A DNA stretch of 64,000 nucleotides, from the NCBI GenBank assembly GCA_963722555.1, contig CAVRNQ010000006.1, forward strand, positions 930,001 through 994,000. The letters run 5' to 3'. Positions within the stretch are counted from its first letter, which is position 1. Every line of letters begins with the position of its first letter. The position numbers and the translations under genes are program-made. Shown piece after piece: positions 18,755 through 27,312 of the stretch. The stretch is from Bog-366 sp963722555. Its GTDB lineage: Bacteria; Acidobacteriota; Terriglobia; UBA7540. The notes beneath the pieces were generated by a model. It was not told the DNA's origin and ran no database searches. It saw nothing but the letters and a program-made list of their open reading frames with translations.

Positions 18755-21493
18755 TCAGGTTTCCAGAACTACGGTGAGCGGGTGATTGGGAACGACCCGC
18801 AGTTCCTGTGCGAAGGTTATGAGCCGCTGCTTGCCTTCCTGGCGGAGCGCCGCCTCGACCGTCTCCGCGCCGAGCCGGGCAGAGACTTTCTTCAGCGCAC
18901 CCTTGCCATTGCCGCTCAGTGCCAGGCTGCGCAGGGCCAGCGATCCTTCTTCCGCCGCCACCTGAGTGTCAAAGCGTGCTGTTGTACGCGACTGCGCAAA
19001 GCTTCCCCATCCCGAAGGGGCCGTCCAGAAGGAGCGGAAGCGCGAGCCCCCGGCGCCCGGAATCAGGGTCAATTTTCCTTCCACGCCGGAGTAACGGAAT
19101 CCGCTCAAGGCCACGATCAAAGCCCAACTTGCCATGGGGCGGGCATAGTGGTGGCCGCATTCCGGCTCGTTCCAGGGGTTACGGCGTTCGCCATCGTGAC
19201 GCCGCCGGACCGTTTCGACCACCGCCAACCCCTCGGCCAGCATGCCTTCGTAAATCATATGTGCGGCAAGCTGATATTCCAAGCCGCTCCAGATCTCCGC
19301 GAAATAGGGGAAGGGAATCGCGGGCCGTTTCCCCAGCGGGTAAGTGGCGACCAGGACGCCGCCGTCGTCGTTTAACGCATAGGTCCGTTGCACGCAGTCA
19401 TGCTCGGTCAGAGTGGCTTTGTAGTTATGGCGATATAGAGATATTAGCGTCGTGCGGACGTGGTCTTCATCCAGAAGATAGCCCAGGCCGGCGATGTGGG
19501 CCATATACTGTCCCAGCAATTGGTCGCACAAGCAGGCCTCGCCCATTTGGTAATCGGGCGACTCCGGGTTGGCCCCGCCCATGCCCACGCGCAGTCCCGG
19601 GGCAATCTGGTCGGCGGGTCTTCCCACGACCTTCTGCACATAGTACTGGCCATTAAACAAGTTGGCGTCGATCCACTTTGAGCCGCTCGCGAACAGGCGC
19701 CGGTACTCCCGTGCGGAGGTTTCCTCCCCCAGGGTCCGCGCCATCTCTTCTCCCGCCCGCAACGCACCCAGGTACCACACGCCACAGAGGGGGTTGGGGC
19801 CGTAGAACTCCACGTCGTACGTGTTGTGCTGGACACCCTCCATCACACCGTCGCGGTTGCCGTCCCACCCATTTTCGATCCAAGCAAACTCCAGGGCGCG
19901 TTTGGCGCCCGGCCAGAGCCGGCGCAACCAATCCGTGTCGCCCGAAAGTTGCCAGTCGCGGTAAAGCTTCATCAGGCAACCCATCTGCCCATCCGCCGCG
20001 GCTGCTTGCCAGATCCTCTTGCCATCCGGGAGATAGGAGCGAAACCCCATGAGCCCGTTTTCCGCGGTGTTGCGCAGGAATTCCGATTCGCGCACCGAGT
20101 GCGCGAGCGAGGGAAAGACGTAGGCCAGCGCCTGCTCGTAATTCCAGACGTGGGTGCAGGTGCCGTGGCAACACCCCCGCTGATCGTCGCAGCCCTCAAA
20201 GCCGTGGAACTCACCGTCCGCCGTGCGGAAGGCCGTGGTGGTGCGCAAGGTGGAAAGATTACTTAAGGCCGCATCCAACGCCGCCGGGGGCAGCGTGGAA
20301 GACTCCACCACACCTGCAAACTTGCGCGTCCGAGCCTCGAGTCCGGGTAATTCCCGCGCGAGGTACTGGGCCACTTCCCAGGCATCCTGGAAGCGCTGGC
20401 AATAGGCATTTCCGACGACCACATTCTTGTCGTCATCGCTCGCCGGTTCCCAGCCGCAGCGTTCCGGTGTACGGTTAGGAAAGTGCCAGCTTAAGAAGAA
20501 AGTGACGGAGGCTTCGCCCCCCGCAGGGATGGATTGCGTCGCGGCAATCGAACCCACCGGGCTGCGCGCCGGAGAGTCGCTCTCCAGAGCACCATCGGCA
20601 GAGAAGTCATCCCAGAAGGTCAGAGGACCATCCCACCACTTCGCCCCCTTCCATCCTCGCAAGTAACTGATGCTTCCCACGGCCCCGCCCAGCACACCCA
20701 GCACGATCGACCCCTTGAGCGGATCTTGAGACGGCAGGAAAGGGTTGTCCATATACAGCCCCGCAACCCCCTCGCCTTGCCGAAAGGCGGCCTGTCTCCC
20801 TTCTTTGCCCACGGGATTTTCCAGGCTCAACGCCAAGCCCACTTTGACCGGGACCGAATGGGAATTCTTGAAGGTGTAACGCAGGATGGCGACGGGCAGG
20901 CCCGATGCTTCGATGTCCAGGGGAACCAGAGGGTTAAAGGCCTCGAGTTTTATGCCCAGAGGGAGTTTGGCGTCCTGGAATTCTATACGCGCGAAAGGAT
21001 AACCACCGGTGAACGTGGCGCTGTCCAGGCGAGGCAGGCCCGGGACGTTGTTCGCCCCCAGGCCGGAGCTTCCTTCGTTGGGGGGCGCAATCTGCGCTTC
21101 CAAAACGCGAGTCAGCGGTTTCTTACCTTCCGCCTGTGCCCAAACGGCAGCAAAGGCGTAATCGGGAGAGTTTCCCTTATCGGGCCGATTGAAAATCTCC
21201 CAGTCACGCAGTTGCCCGCGGCCGCCGAGGGCGATCGTACCCGTCCCGATGCCGCCCAGCGGGAAGGCAATCATCTTCAGATGGGGTCCCGTGAACACGC
21301 GCGGGTAATTGATGCGGGAAGCTGAGGGCCGGGCGGCCACCTGAGCTCCCGCAGCCATCTGCTCTGCTGACAGCTTGGCCGCTCTCGCTGCGGCCGGAAG
21401 GCCCGCGGGAGTTGCCGCCAGGGCTCCTGTGGCCGCGACCTGCTTCAGGAAATCCCGGCGCTGGTACTTTGTCGCATTTCGCTTCTTGGGCAT
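18755..21493 (-). CDS. Tat-exported GH116 glycosidase (GBA2-like beta-glucosidase/glucosylceramidase)
   Basis: 912 residues. A twin-arginine leader (YQRRDFLKQVAATGALAA) is followed by the beta-sandwich N-terminal domain (DWEIFNRPDKGN, FPLGGIGTGTIALGGRG) and an (alpha/alpha)6 catalytic domain (CCHGTCTHVWNYEQ, DGVMEGVQHNTYDVEFYGPN). Glu562 in VEFYGPN sits in the block that carries the family nucleophile. CVQRTYALNDDGG matches the acid/base region. Such enzymes cleave beta-glucosides or beta-xylosides. Its place behind the glucose-isomerase and kinase genes suggests that glucose is the released sugar. AGAGGTG lies 7 bases before the ATG. Confidence 0.9.
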   Translation of the reverse strand: MPKKRNATKYQRRDFLKQVAATGALAATPAGLPAAARAAKLSAEQMAAGAQVAARPSASRINYPRVFTGPHLKMIAFPLGGIGTGTIALGGRGQLRDWEIFNRPDKGNSPDYAFAAVWAQAEGKKPLTRVLEAQIAPPNEGSSGLGANNVPGLPRLDSATFTGGYPFARIEFQDAKLPLGIKLEAFNPLVPLDIEASGLPVAILRYTFKNSHSVPVKVGLALSLENPVGKEGRQAAFRQGEGVAGLYMDNPFLPSQDPLKGSIVLGVLGGAVGSISYLRGWKGAKWWDGPLTFWDDFSADGALESDSPARSPVGSIAATQSIPAGGEASVTFFLSWHFPNRTPERCGWEPASDDDKNVVVGNAYCQRFQDAWEVAQYLARELPGLEARTRKFAGVVESSTLPPAALDAALSNLSTLRTTTAFRTADGEFHGFEGCDDQRGCCHGTCTHVWNYEQALAYVFPSLAHSVRESEFLRNTAENGLMGFRSYLPDGKRIWQAAAADGQMGCLMKLYRDWQLSGDTDWLRRLWPGAKRALEFAWIENGWDGNRDGVMEGVQHNTYDVEFYGPNPLCGVWYLGALRAGEEMARTLGEETSAREYRRLFASGSKWIDANLFNGQYYVQKVVGRPADQIAPGLRVGMGGANPESPDYQMGEACLCDQLLGQYMAHIAGLGYLLDEDHVRTTLISLYRHNYKATLTEHDCVQRTYALNDDGGVLVATYPLGKRPAIPFPYFAEIWSGLEYQLAAHMIYEGMLAEGLAVVETVRRRHDGERRNPWNEPECGHHYARPMASWALIVALSGFRYSGVEGKLTLIPGAGGSRFRSFWTAPSGWGSFAQSRTTARFDTQVAAEEGSLALRSLALSGNGKGALKKVSARLGAETVEAALRQEGKQRLITFAQELRVVPNHPLTVVLET

Positions 21494-21519
21494 CGCTGCA
21501 CCTCTTCATTTGTAGGTAG

Positions 21520-21843
21520 TCAACATCGCAAATTTCCGATCCCAAGCCCATTCATTCGGCCAAACACCGGGTCAGCAGTGAGGACTGGGGATAGCATAAG
21601 CTCCAGTTCCGGGGCAGGCTTCAGGGCTGCGCGGGAGCGGAAAAGGTGGGAAGGTTGGAACGCGTTGACAATGGCCTGCTCAACATCTTCAACCTGCACA
21701 CCCGGATAGCACTCGACGCACAGTACCCGCGGCATGTTGCTTCCCAGGCGCTTGAGCACGCTCTCCCAACCCACCGCGCATTCGGCGGTAGAGGAGTGGA
21801 TGGGAATCGTAGGGTACTTGTCGTAGGCGCCCGGTGGCGTCAT
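21520..21843 (-). pseudogene. Truncated class I mannose-6-phosphate isomerase-like protein (N-terminal remnant)
   Basis: 107 residues, coupled by an ATGA overlap to the ROK kinase gene upstream. The segment MPRVLCVECYPGVQVEDVEQ and DPVFGRMNGL resembles the N-terminal domain that precedes the metal-binding cupin in a long class of bacterial mannose-6-phosphate isomerase-like proteins (recognised from memory of the family). The cupin catalytic part is missing, and the frame ends 26 bases before the GH116 start. I read it as a 3'-deleted gene. A functional stand-alone domain is possible because the coupling and frame are intact. Confidence 0.6.
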
Positions 21844-22784
21844 AAATCGGCTGTGCCTTCCAGCAGTGGGATCGCTCCCAAGAGCGCAGCGTTGTTCCCC
21901 AGTTCGGCGTTACACACCTTTACTTTTCCCCAAGGCGTCCAGGCATGGCGGTCGACATACGATTGCAGGAAGGGAAGAATCCGGTCGGCGCTCTTCATGA
22001 CGCCTCCCCCCACGACGATAAGTTCCGGATCATAGGCGTGAATGAGGGCAACGATGGCGGTTCCCCAGACCCGCAGACAACGATCGCAGATTTCCCGGGC
22101 CACTTGATCGCCCTGGCCGGCATGATGAAAGAGCCTTTCGTAGGTGATGGAAGGCTCCGCCGAGAGCGCGCTCGAGGCGAAGCCGGGATGGCTGCGGCAC
22201 ACGCCCGGCAACGCCACGGTGGAGGCTTCGGCTTCCGCACAACCCACGGCTCCGCAGGTACAAGTGCGGCCGTTGAAGTCAACCGGCATGTGGCCGCCCA
22301 AGCACCCGGCTTGCGAGTGTTTACCCCGCAGCACGCGGCCTTGCATCATCGCGGCCCCCCCGATGCCCGTGCCCAAGGTGATCATGATGACGTCGTTGTA
22401 TCCCCGCGCCGCCCCGGCATACCATTCGCCGAGCAGCGCCATCCGCGCGTCGTTATCCATCTTCAGCGGAAGGTTCAGGGTTGCCCGGCACCACCCGATC
22501 AGATCGAGGCCTGGGCCGTCATCATATTTTGCATTGGTCCCCGCGATGCGATGGCGGACGCAATCCACCAGGCCGCAAAAACAGAAGGCCAGCCCGGCGG
22601 GCGCGGCGTTTGAACCCGGCGCGCCGGCCAGAATCGCTTTCAGGGATTCGGCCAGGAGCGGCAATACGGGTGCGAGACCGGCCGTGCCATCCGTGGACAC
22701 GGTGCGGGAAGCAAGAATAGTTCGGTCCTCGACCAGGGCGCACGTTGCGTGGCTTCCCCCCAGGTCGATGGCGAGCGCTTTCAC
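21840..22784 (-). CDS. ROK-family sugar kinase (glucokinase-like)
   Basis: 314 residues. ATP-binding AIDLGGSHATCALVE at the N-terminus, catalytic Asp112 in NDARMALLGEW, GTGIGGAAMMQGRVLRG, and the ROK zinc site with His165 and Cys175/177/182 (CTCGAVGCAE) are all present. There is no helix-turn-helix, so it is a kinase rather than a repressor. It would phosphorylate glucose or a related hexose in the cytoplasm. It overlaps the upstream isomerase gene and the downstream remnant by 4 bases each (ATGA), a tight translational chain. Confidence 0.92.
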   Translation of the reverse strand: MKALAIDLGGSHATCALVEDRTILASRTVSTDGTAGLAPVLPLLAESLKAILAGAPGSNAAPAGLAFCFCGLVDCVRHRIAGTNAKYDDGPGLDLIGWCRATLNLPLKMDNDARMALLGEWYAGAARGYNDVIMITLGTGIGGAAMMQGRVLRGKHSQAGCLGGHMPVDFNGRTCTCGAVGCAEAEASTVALPGVCRSHPGFASSALSAEPSITYERLFHHAGQGDQVAREICDRCLRVWGTAIVALIHAYDPELIVVGGGVMKSADRILPFLQSYVDRHAWTPWGKVKVCNAELGNNAALLGAIPLLEGTADL

Positions 22785-23371
22785 GATTCCTCCACGAGGG
22801 TGGGAATGCCTCCCACCTTCCGCAGACGCGCGCTGAAGCCCACGCGGGCAATCGTTCCATAGTCATGTCCAGCGTCGCTCGGCCAGGCGGCCAGGAAAGC
22901 CAGGACGGAGTCACCCGTGTTGGCTACTCGATGCGCCGTGTGGCCCGGAATGTAATGCAGTGTATGGGGGCGCATGGGCTCGAAAGTGGTCCTGCGCTTC
23001 TCATCCAGGAGGATCAAGCCGCCGGTCCCCGTGATGGTCAGATAGAATTCAGCTCGGGATTGCTGGAGGTGATGATGGCCTTTGGTCATGAAGTATTCGT
23101 CGCCGACCAGGCCGGGGGCGAGGAAGGTTGTTCCCCAAAACATACCTCCCTCTTCTCCTTCCCTGACGGGTGAGAAGGCTTGCACTCGATAAACCAGTGT
23201 GTTGGGATCAAGGGCCTGACGGGCTGGCTCATCGCGGAAGAGTCCTTTCAGATCCGTGATCGTGCGGGCGGCACTTTCTATTCTGTCACCGGAGAGCTCA
23301 CCTGTAGTGAGATTGACTTCGATTGGGGTCTGGATGGGTGATGTTGATTGGGAATCAGAAGTGTGCCCCAT
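22781..23371 (-). CDS. Cupin-type glucose-6-phosphate isomerase
   Basis: 196 residues from ATG 23371. It shows the cupin metal site of archaeal-type phosphoglucose isomerases: KGHHHLQQSRAEFY (His99, His101, Glu108) and GHTAH (His147). TFLAPGLVGDEYFMTKGH is the family block before it. It interconverts glucose-6-phosphate and fructose-6-phosphate. AAGGAG lies about 11 bases before ATG 23371, whereas the in-frame start at 23416 would overlap that site. As first gene of the operon it feeds from the ROK kinase and GH116. Confidence 0.9.
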   Translation of the reverse strand: MGHTSDSQSTSPIQTPIEVNLTTGELSGDRIESAARTITDLKGLFRDEPARQALDPNTLVYRVQAFSPVREGEEGGMFWGTTFLAPGLVGDEYFMTKGHHHLQQSRAEFYLTITGTGGLILLDEKRRTTFEPMRPHTLHYIPGHTAHRVANTGDSVLAFLAAWPSDAGHDYGTIARVGFSARLRKVGGIPTLVEES

Positions 23372-23549
23372 AGTTTTGTAAACTCCTTTTGATGAAATGG
23401 GTGATTCAAGCGTCACCCGCGGTATGGCTTGGCGGCCCGCTCGGGACGAACCCTGAGGTCACAAGGTCGAGAATAGCCGAAGCCGCGCACCTCCGCAATG
23501 ACCCGCCGCGCCCGCCCTGTCTGGCGCAGATAGTGCAAGAATCTCCTGG

Positions 23550-24734
23550 CTACCGCGAAGATTCCTTGACTTGATACAAGTGCACGTCGTAGGGCTTGAA
23601 GGTGTCCGTAAATTTTCCGGCCCTCGCCACCAGCGTGCGGTTCTCATCGAGGACCTGGACGGTGGTTTTGGCGGGAAGGACCGGCAACGAGAAGGATCCC
23701 GTGGTCGGGGCATTGCGCATTCCCACCGCAAAGATATACCAGGTATCGCCCGCCCGCTTCACCATTACATCGATGGGCACCTGGTCAGAGGATGACGTGA
23801 CCGAAACCGCTCCGATTACCGTGGGGGAATTCAGCACCGGCGCCAGTTGCCGGATTTGGGCGTTAATGCCGGTCACCGCCGCCAGCATGGGGGGATCGTC
23901 CAGCAAAGCGTGCTCATCGGACTTGGGCTTGAATTCGTGAACGAAATAGACGATGCCGCGCAACCCATTCACCAGTGACATCCACACCTCGGTACGAAGC
24001 TGGGCCGGAGTCACCTTGGCTTTCGGGTTGCTGATGTGGGTGCACTCGAGCGCATTCCAGACAATCTTCTCTCCGCTGCTCCACTTCACAAGTCGAGCCA
24101 CGCCCTTGGCCACATACCAGAGGTAGTTCTCCCCGTCCGGCTTGTTGATGTTGGTCACGGGATAGACGTCAAACGAAACGATGTCTGCGCCCGGGATGTA
24201 CATCGGATAGTCGGAAAGTTTTGCGTCAGCCCCGCGCCCCTTCCACTCATCATTGGCCACTCCCTGGCCGAGGTTGAGCATCACCGGCCGCGTGGGATCC
24301 GCCGCGCGGAGCTTTTGATAATCGCTCACAATCAGCGCGGGTGGCACGGGAGGTCCATAGGAGCTCTTTCCCGTTTTAGGGTCAATGATGTCCTGCATGT
24401 TGTCCGGCTCATCGCCATGCATCCACCCGACGATGATGGGGTCATCCCGATGGGCGAGACCCACGGCGTTTTGGTCGCAGATGACCGGCATACCCGCTTT
24501 CGAGAGTTCGGAAAGTTGCTGTTCCGTCGGCCCTTTCCACAAGCCGACATAAAGGTTGATTCCCGCCGCCTTGTACTTGGCCGCGTTCTCAGGGTCCTGA
24601 AGCCAAACCGCGATGGGGAAGTAGCGCGGGTCGGCAGACGGCCCGTTCTTCCAGCGTGGGTTTGTGCCTTGGGCCCCGGCGGCCTTCACGGTCACAAGCA
24701 GCAGCCACAACACTGCGAGCCTTCGAATGTTCAT
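23550..24734 (-). CDS. Secreted TIM-barrel glycosidase-like protein
   Basis: 394 residues with a Sec signal peptide (RRLAVLWLLLVTVKAAGAQG). The body looks like an (alpha/beta)8 barrel: PIAVWLQDPENAAKYKAAGI, GWMHGDEPDNMQD (an Asp-Glu-Pro pair typical of an acid/base position), ADIVSFDVYPV, IVWNALECTHIS (possible nucleophile Glu) and a C-terminal beta-sandwich from about residue 300. I infer a glycoside hydrolase of clan A type, family not recognised. GAGGTGA lies before the ATG. It ends 179 bases before the isomerase operon on the same strand and diverges from the FGGY cluster. Confidence 0.65.
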   Translation of the reverse strand: MNIRRLAVLWLLLVTVKAAGAQGTNPRWKNGPSADPRYFPIAVWLQDPENAAKYKAAGINLYVGLWKGPTEQQLSELSKAGMPVICDQNAVGLAHRDDPIIVGWMHGDEPDNMQDIIDPKTGKSSYGPPVPPALIVSDYQKLRAADPTRPVMLNLGQGVANDEWKGRGADAKLSDYPMYIPGADIVSFDVYPVTNINKPDGENYLWYVAKGVARLVKWSSGEKIVWNALECTHISNPKAKVTPAQLRTEVWMSLVNGLRGIVYFVHEFKPKSDEHALLDDPPMLAAVTGINAQIRQLAPVLNSPTVIGAVSVTSSSDQVPIDVMVKRAGDTWYIFAVGMRNAPTTGSFSLPVLPAKTTVQVLDENRTLVARAGKFTDTFKPYDVHLYQVKESSR

Positions 24735-25053
24735 TTCGTCACCTCGACTGCAATTCTGCGTACGGACAGCATTTCAAGCTTCACGCTCACGGCTTGGCGC
24801 GAACAAGATTGCATGATAACTCCATTCGCACCTCTCTCTCTCATATCTTAAACTGTGGGGCGACCTGGAGACGCGCCGGGCCCTAACTCCAGACCATGAC
24901 TAAATCTCAACAAGGAAAGAACGTAATCTTATAGACTCTCGATTTGATAATCGCAAAGCTGAAGGGCGCTAGGGCGCGCAGACATCCTTGAAGTGGGTCG
25001 GCAATCCTGGCTTTAACGAGCGCTCGCCGGGACAGAAGCGAGGAACGGGTTCT
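24735..25053. other. Divergent regulatory region upstream of the FGGY cluster
   Basis: 319 bases between the divergent secreted protein and kinase genes. It contains the promoter-like element at 24898-24936. No coding sequence is supported. A CCCTAACTC motif at 24880-24888 also occurs 15 bases ahead of the CAACAA box of the element at 35196. Confidence 0.5.
24898..24936 (+). promoter_or_regulatory. Promoter-like element C (shared with 35196 and 37867)
   Basis: CAACAA at 24908-24913 and TTATAG at 24929-24934 have the same 21-base start-to-start spacing as in two other copies. A common AA-x-G block lies between them. Read as a sigma-70-type promoter, TCAACA would be -35 and TTATAG -10 with a 16-base spacer. 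The FGGY kinase start codon is 120 bases downstream of the -10. Confidence 0.5.
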
Positions 25054-26601
25054 ATGAATGACCGAAATTGCCTGATCGGTGTGGATGCCGGAACCTCGGT
25101 CGTGAAAGCCGTGGCCTTTGATCGCCGCGGAAACGAAATCTGTGTTCATGAAGCGCCCATGCCGCTGCGTCGCCCTGAGCCGCTGTGGATCGAGCAGGAC
25201 ATGACCGAACTATGGGAGATGGTCACCCTCTGCCTGCGCCAAGTAGCTGCCCGATTGAGAGAATCAGGGAGGGAGGCTGAGGGGCTTGGCATCACCTCAA
25301 CCGGAGATGGGACGTGGATCATCGATGCGGAAGGGAACCCGGTGCGAGGCGGGATCCTGTGGTGCGACGGACGCTCCGGAAAAGTGGTTGAGCGCCTGCA
25401 TGCGCAGGGGATGGCGGAGCAGGCCTTCGATATCTGCGGAACCTCGGTCTTTACCGGCTCCCAGGCCGCTCAGCTCATTTGGCTCCGGGAAAACGAGCCG
25501 GAGAGTTTGAAGCGGGGGCGCGTTATTTTCCACGCCAAGGACTGGCTATTCTACAAGCTGACCGGGCTCATCACCAGCGATGAGACGGACGAATCGCTGA
25601 CCATGTTGAGAATGGCAACCCGCCAGTATGACCCGGAACTCTTCAAGATTTTCGGCATTGAGGACCTCTACCCCAAATTTCCGCCGGTGAAACCCACGCT
25701 GGATAACGTCGGGCCGCTCCTCGCGGACGTGGCCAGGGACCTGGGCCTGTCCAAAGGATTGCCGGTGGGATCCGGTCCCATGGACGTTGCCGCGTGCGCC
25801 TTGGGCACCGGCGCCATTGAACACGGCCAGGCGTCGTCCATCCTGGGCACCGCGGGGATTCACGAAGTCATCATGGACAAGCCGATTCTTGAACCCAGGA
25901 TGGTGGGCATGACGCTCTGCCACGGCGTCAAGGGCCGCTGGATGCGTATGCTGGCGGCCATGACGGCGACGCCGAACCTGGACTGGTTTCTAAAAGAACT
26001 GGGCACGGGCTATGGCCTGGAGGCGCGCGAGGCCGGGGAGGATATTTACGAACATCTGGGGAAACTGGTGGATTCCGTTCCGGCAGGAGCCGAGGGGGTG
26101 ATATTCCACCCTTACCTCTTCCCGGGCGGCGAACGGGGCCCCTTCGTCAAACCCACAGCCCGGGCGAGTTTTACCGGCCTGAATCTGAATCACACGCGCC
26201 AGCATCTGTTGCGAGCCGTGTATGAGGGTGTGGCTTTTGCCACTCTGGACTGCTACCGTCATATGCCGATCGACCCCAAGACCGTGTTGCTTTCTGGTGG
26301 AGGAGCCAGCAGTGCCGTCTGGTGCCAAATCTTGGCGGATTGTTTGGGCAAATCCGTCAGCGTGCCGGAAGGATCTCAATTCGGCGCGAAGGGAGCGGCC
26401 CTCAATGTGGGCAACGCCGTGGGCCTTTACCGGGATGCGCAGGAGGCCGTCGCCGAATCCGTCCGCGTGGCTCGAACCTACGAACCCGACTCCTCGAACA
26501 CCCGGCTCTACCACCAGCTCTATGAGGTTTACAAATTGACCGCGGAAAGGCAGATGGACCTTTGGGATCGGCGTGCGGAAATCATCGCTAGGAAGTCCTG
26601 A
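25054..26601 (+). CDS. FGGY-family carbohydrate kinase (xylulokinase/L-xylulose kinase-like)
   Basis: 515 residues from ATG 25054. Phosphate-1 motif IGVDAGTSVVKAVAFD, the substrate-domain WCDGRSG, and the C-terminal ATP-binding VLLSGGGASSAVWCQILAD with QFGAKGAAL match FGGY sugar kinases. The catalytic Asp is probably in SGPMDVAACALGTGA. It phosphorylates a pentulose, tetrulose or polyol. AGGA precedes the ATG; the longer open frame from 24988 has no such site. The next gene, an aldolase, starts 2 bases after its stop, so kinase and aldolase probably act in sequence. Confidence 0.9.
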   Translation: MNDRNCLIGVDAGTSVVKAVAFDRRGNEICVHEAPMPLRRPEPLWIEQDMTELWEMVTLCLRQVAARLRESGREAEGLGITSTGDGTWIIDAEGNPVRGGILWCDGRSGKVVERLHAQGMAEQAFDICGTSVFTGSQAAQLIWLRENEPESLKRGRVIFHAKDWLFYKLTGLITSDETDESLTMLRMATRQYDPELFKIFGIEDLYPKFPPVKPTLDNVGPLLADVARDLGLSKGLPVGSGPMDVAACALGTGAIEHGQASSILGTAGIHEVIMDKPILEPRMVGMTLCHGVKGRWMRMLAAMTATPNLDWFLKELGTGYGLEAREAGEDIYEHLGKLVDSVPAGAEGVIFHPYLFPGGERGPFVKPTARASFTGLNLNHTRQHLLRAVYEGVAFATLDCYRHMPIDPKTVLLSGGGASSAVWCQILADCLGKSVSVPEGSQFGAKGAALNVGNAVGLYRDAQEAVAESVRVARTYEPDSSNTRLYHQLYEVYKLTAERQMDLWDRRAEIIARKS

Positions 26602-26603
26602 AC

Positions 26604-27269
26604 ATGAGTCGAGATCCATATATTTCCTTGAAACGGGAAATGATTGAGAAGTGCCGGCTGCTTGAGAAGATCGGGTACTTCATCGGCACCTGGGGGAACG
26701 TCAGCGCCAGGATTCCGGAAGGATTCCTCGTCACTCCCAGTCGAGTGCAGTATGCGGGGATTGAACCCGGAGATTTTGTTGCCGTCTCGCTGGAGGGAAC
26801 TCGACTGGCAGGGCACCGTATGCCCTCTTCTGAAACTGAGATTCACCGCGCCGTGCTCAACAAGAAGAGTAACGTGGGGGCCATCATCCACAGCCATTCA
26901 CCTTATGCGACCGCCGTTTCCTGCCTGCATCAGAGCATTCCTGTCTTTGTGGAGGACATGGCTCAAATCATCGGCGGGGAAGTCCGTTGCACCCGCTATA
27001 TCCCCGCCGGCCAGCATAAGGAGATCGCCGCGGAAGTGGGCAACACGATTGGTGAGGAGAATGCCGTGCTCTTGGCCAATCACGGCGTGTTGTGTTGTGG
27101 TCGCGATCTGGAAGAGGCTCTGGTGGCCAGCCAGATTCTGGAAAAGGCCGCTCTCATGATGCTGGCGGCGGGCGGCGCCGGGAAAGTGTTTCCGATACCG
27201 GAGGACTTGGTGAAATCAGAAAGGCATCGATTCCTATACAAGTACGGAACGGCCCACGATGCGCCATGA
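26604..27269 (+). CDS. Class II aldolase/adducin-family protein (fuculose-1-phosphate aldolase-like)
   Basis: 221 residues. The zinc site is complete: His96 and His98 in IIHSHSPYAT and His160 in LANHGVLCCG, with Glu77 in SSETEIHRA as candidate catalytic base. GTWGNVSARI is the family phosphate-binding block. It should split a ketose-1-phosphate into dihydroxyacetone phosphate and an aldehyde (lactaldehyde or glycolaldehyde), the product depending on the kinase substrate. It sits 2 bases behind the kinase and its 3' end abuts the PLP enzyme gene. Confidence 0.9.
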   Translation: MSRDPYISLKREMIEKCRLLEKIGYFIGTWGNVSARIPEGFLVTPSRVQYAGIEPGDFVAVSLEGTRLAGHRMPSSETEIHRAVLNKKSNVGAIIHSHSPYATAVSCLHQSIPVFVEDMAQIIGGEVRCTRYIPAGQHKEIAAEVGNTIGEENAVLLANHGVLCCGRDLEEALVASQILEKAALMMLAAGGAGKVFPIPEDLVKSERHRFLYKYGTAHDAP

Positions 27270-27312
27270 GGAATTGGACCCGCGGCACGAACCTGGCCGG
27301 AGAGAGATTCTG

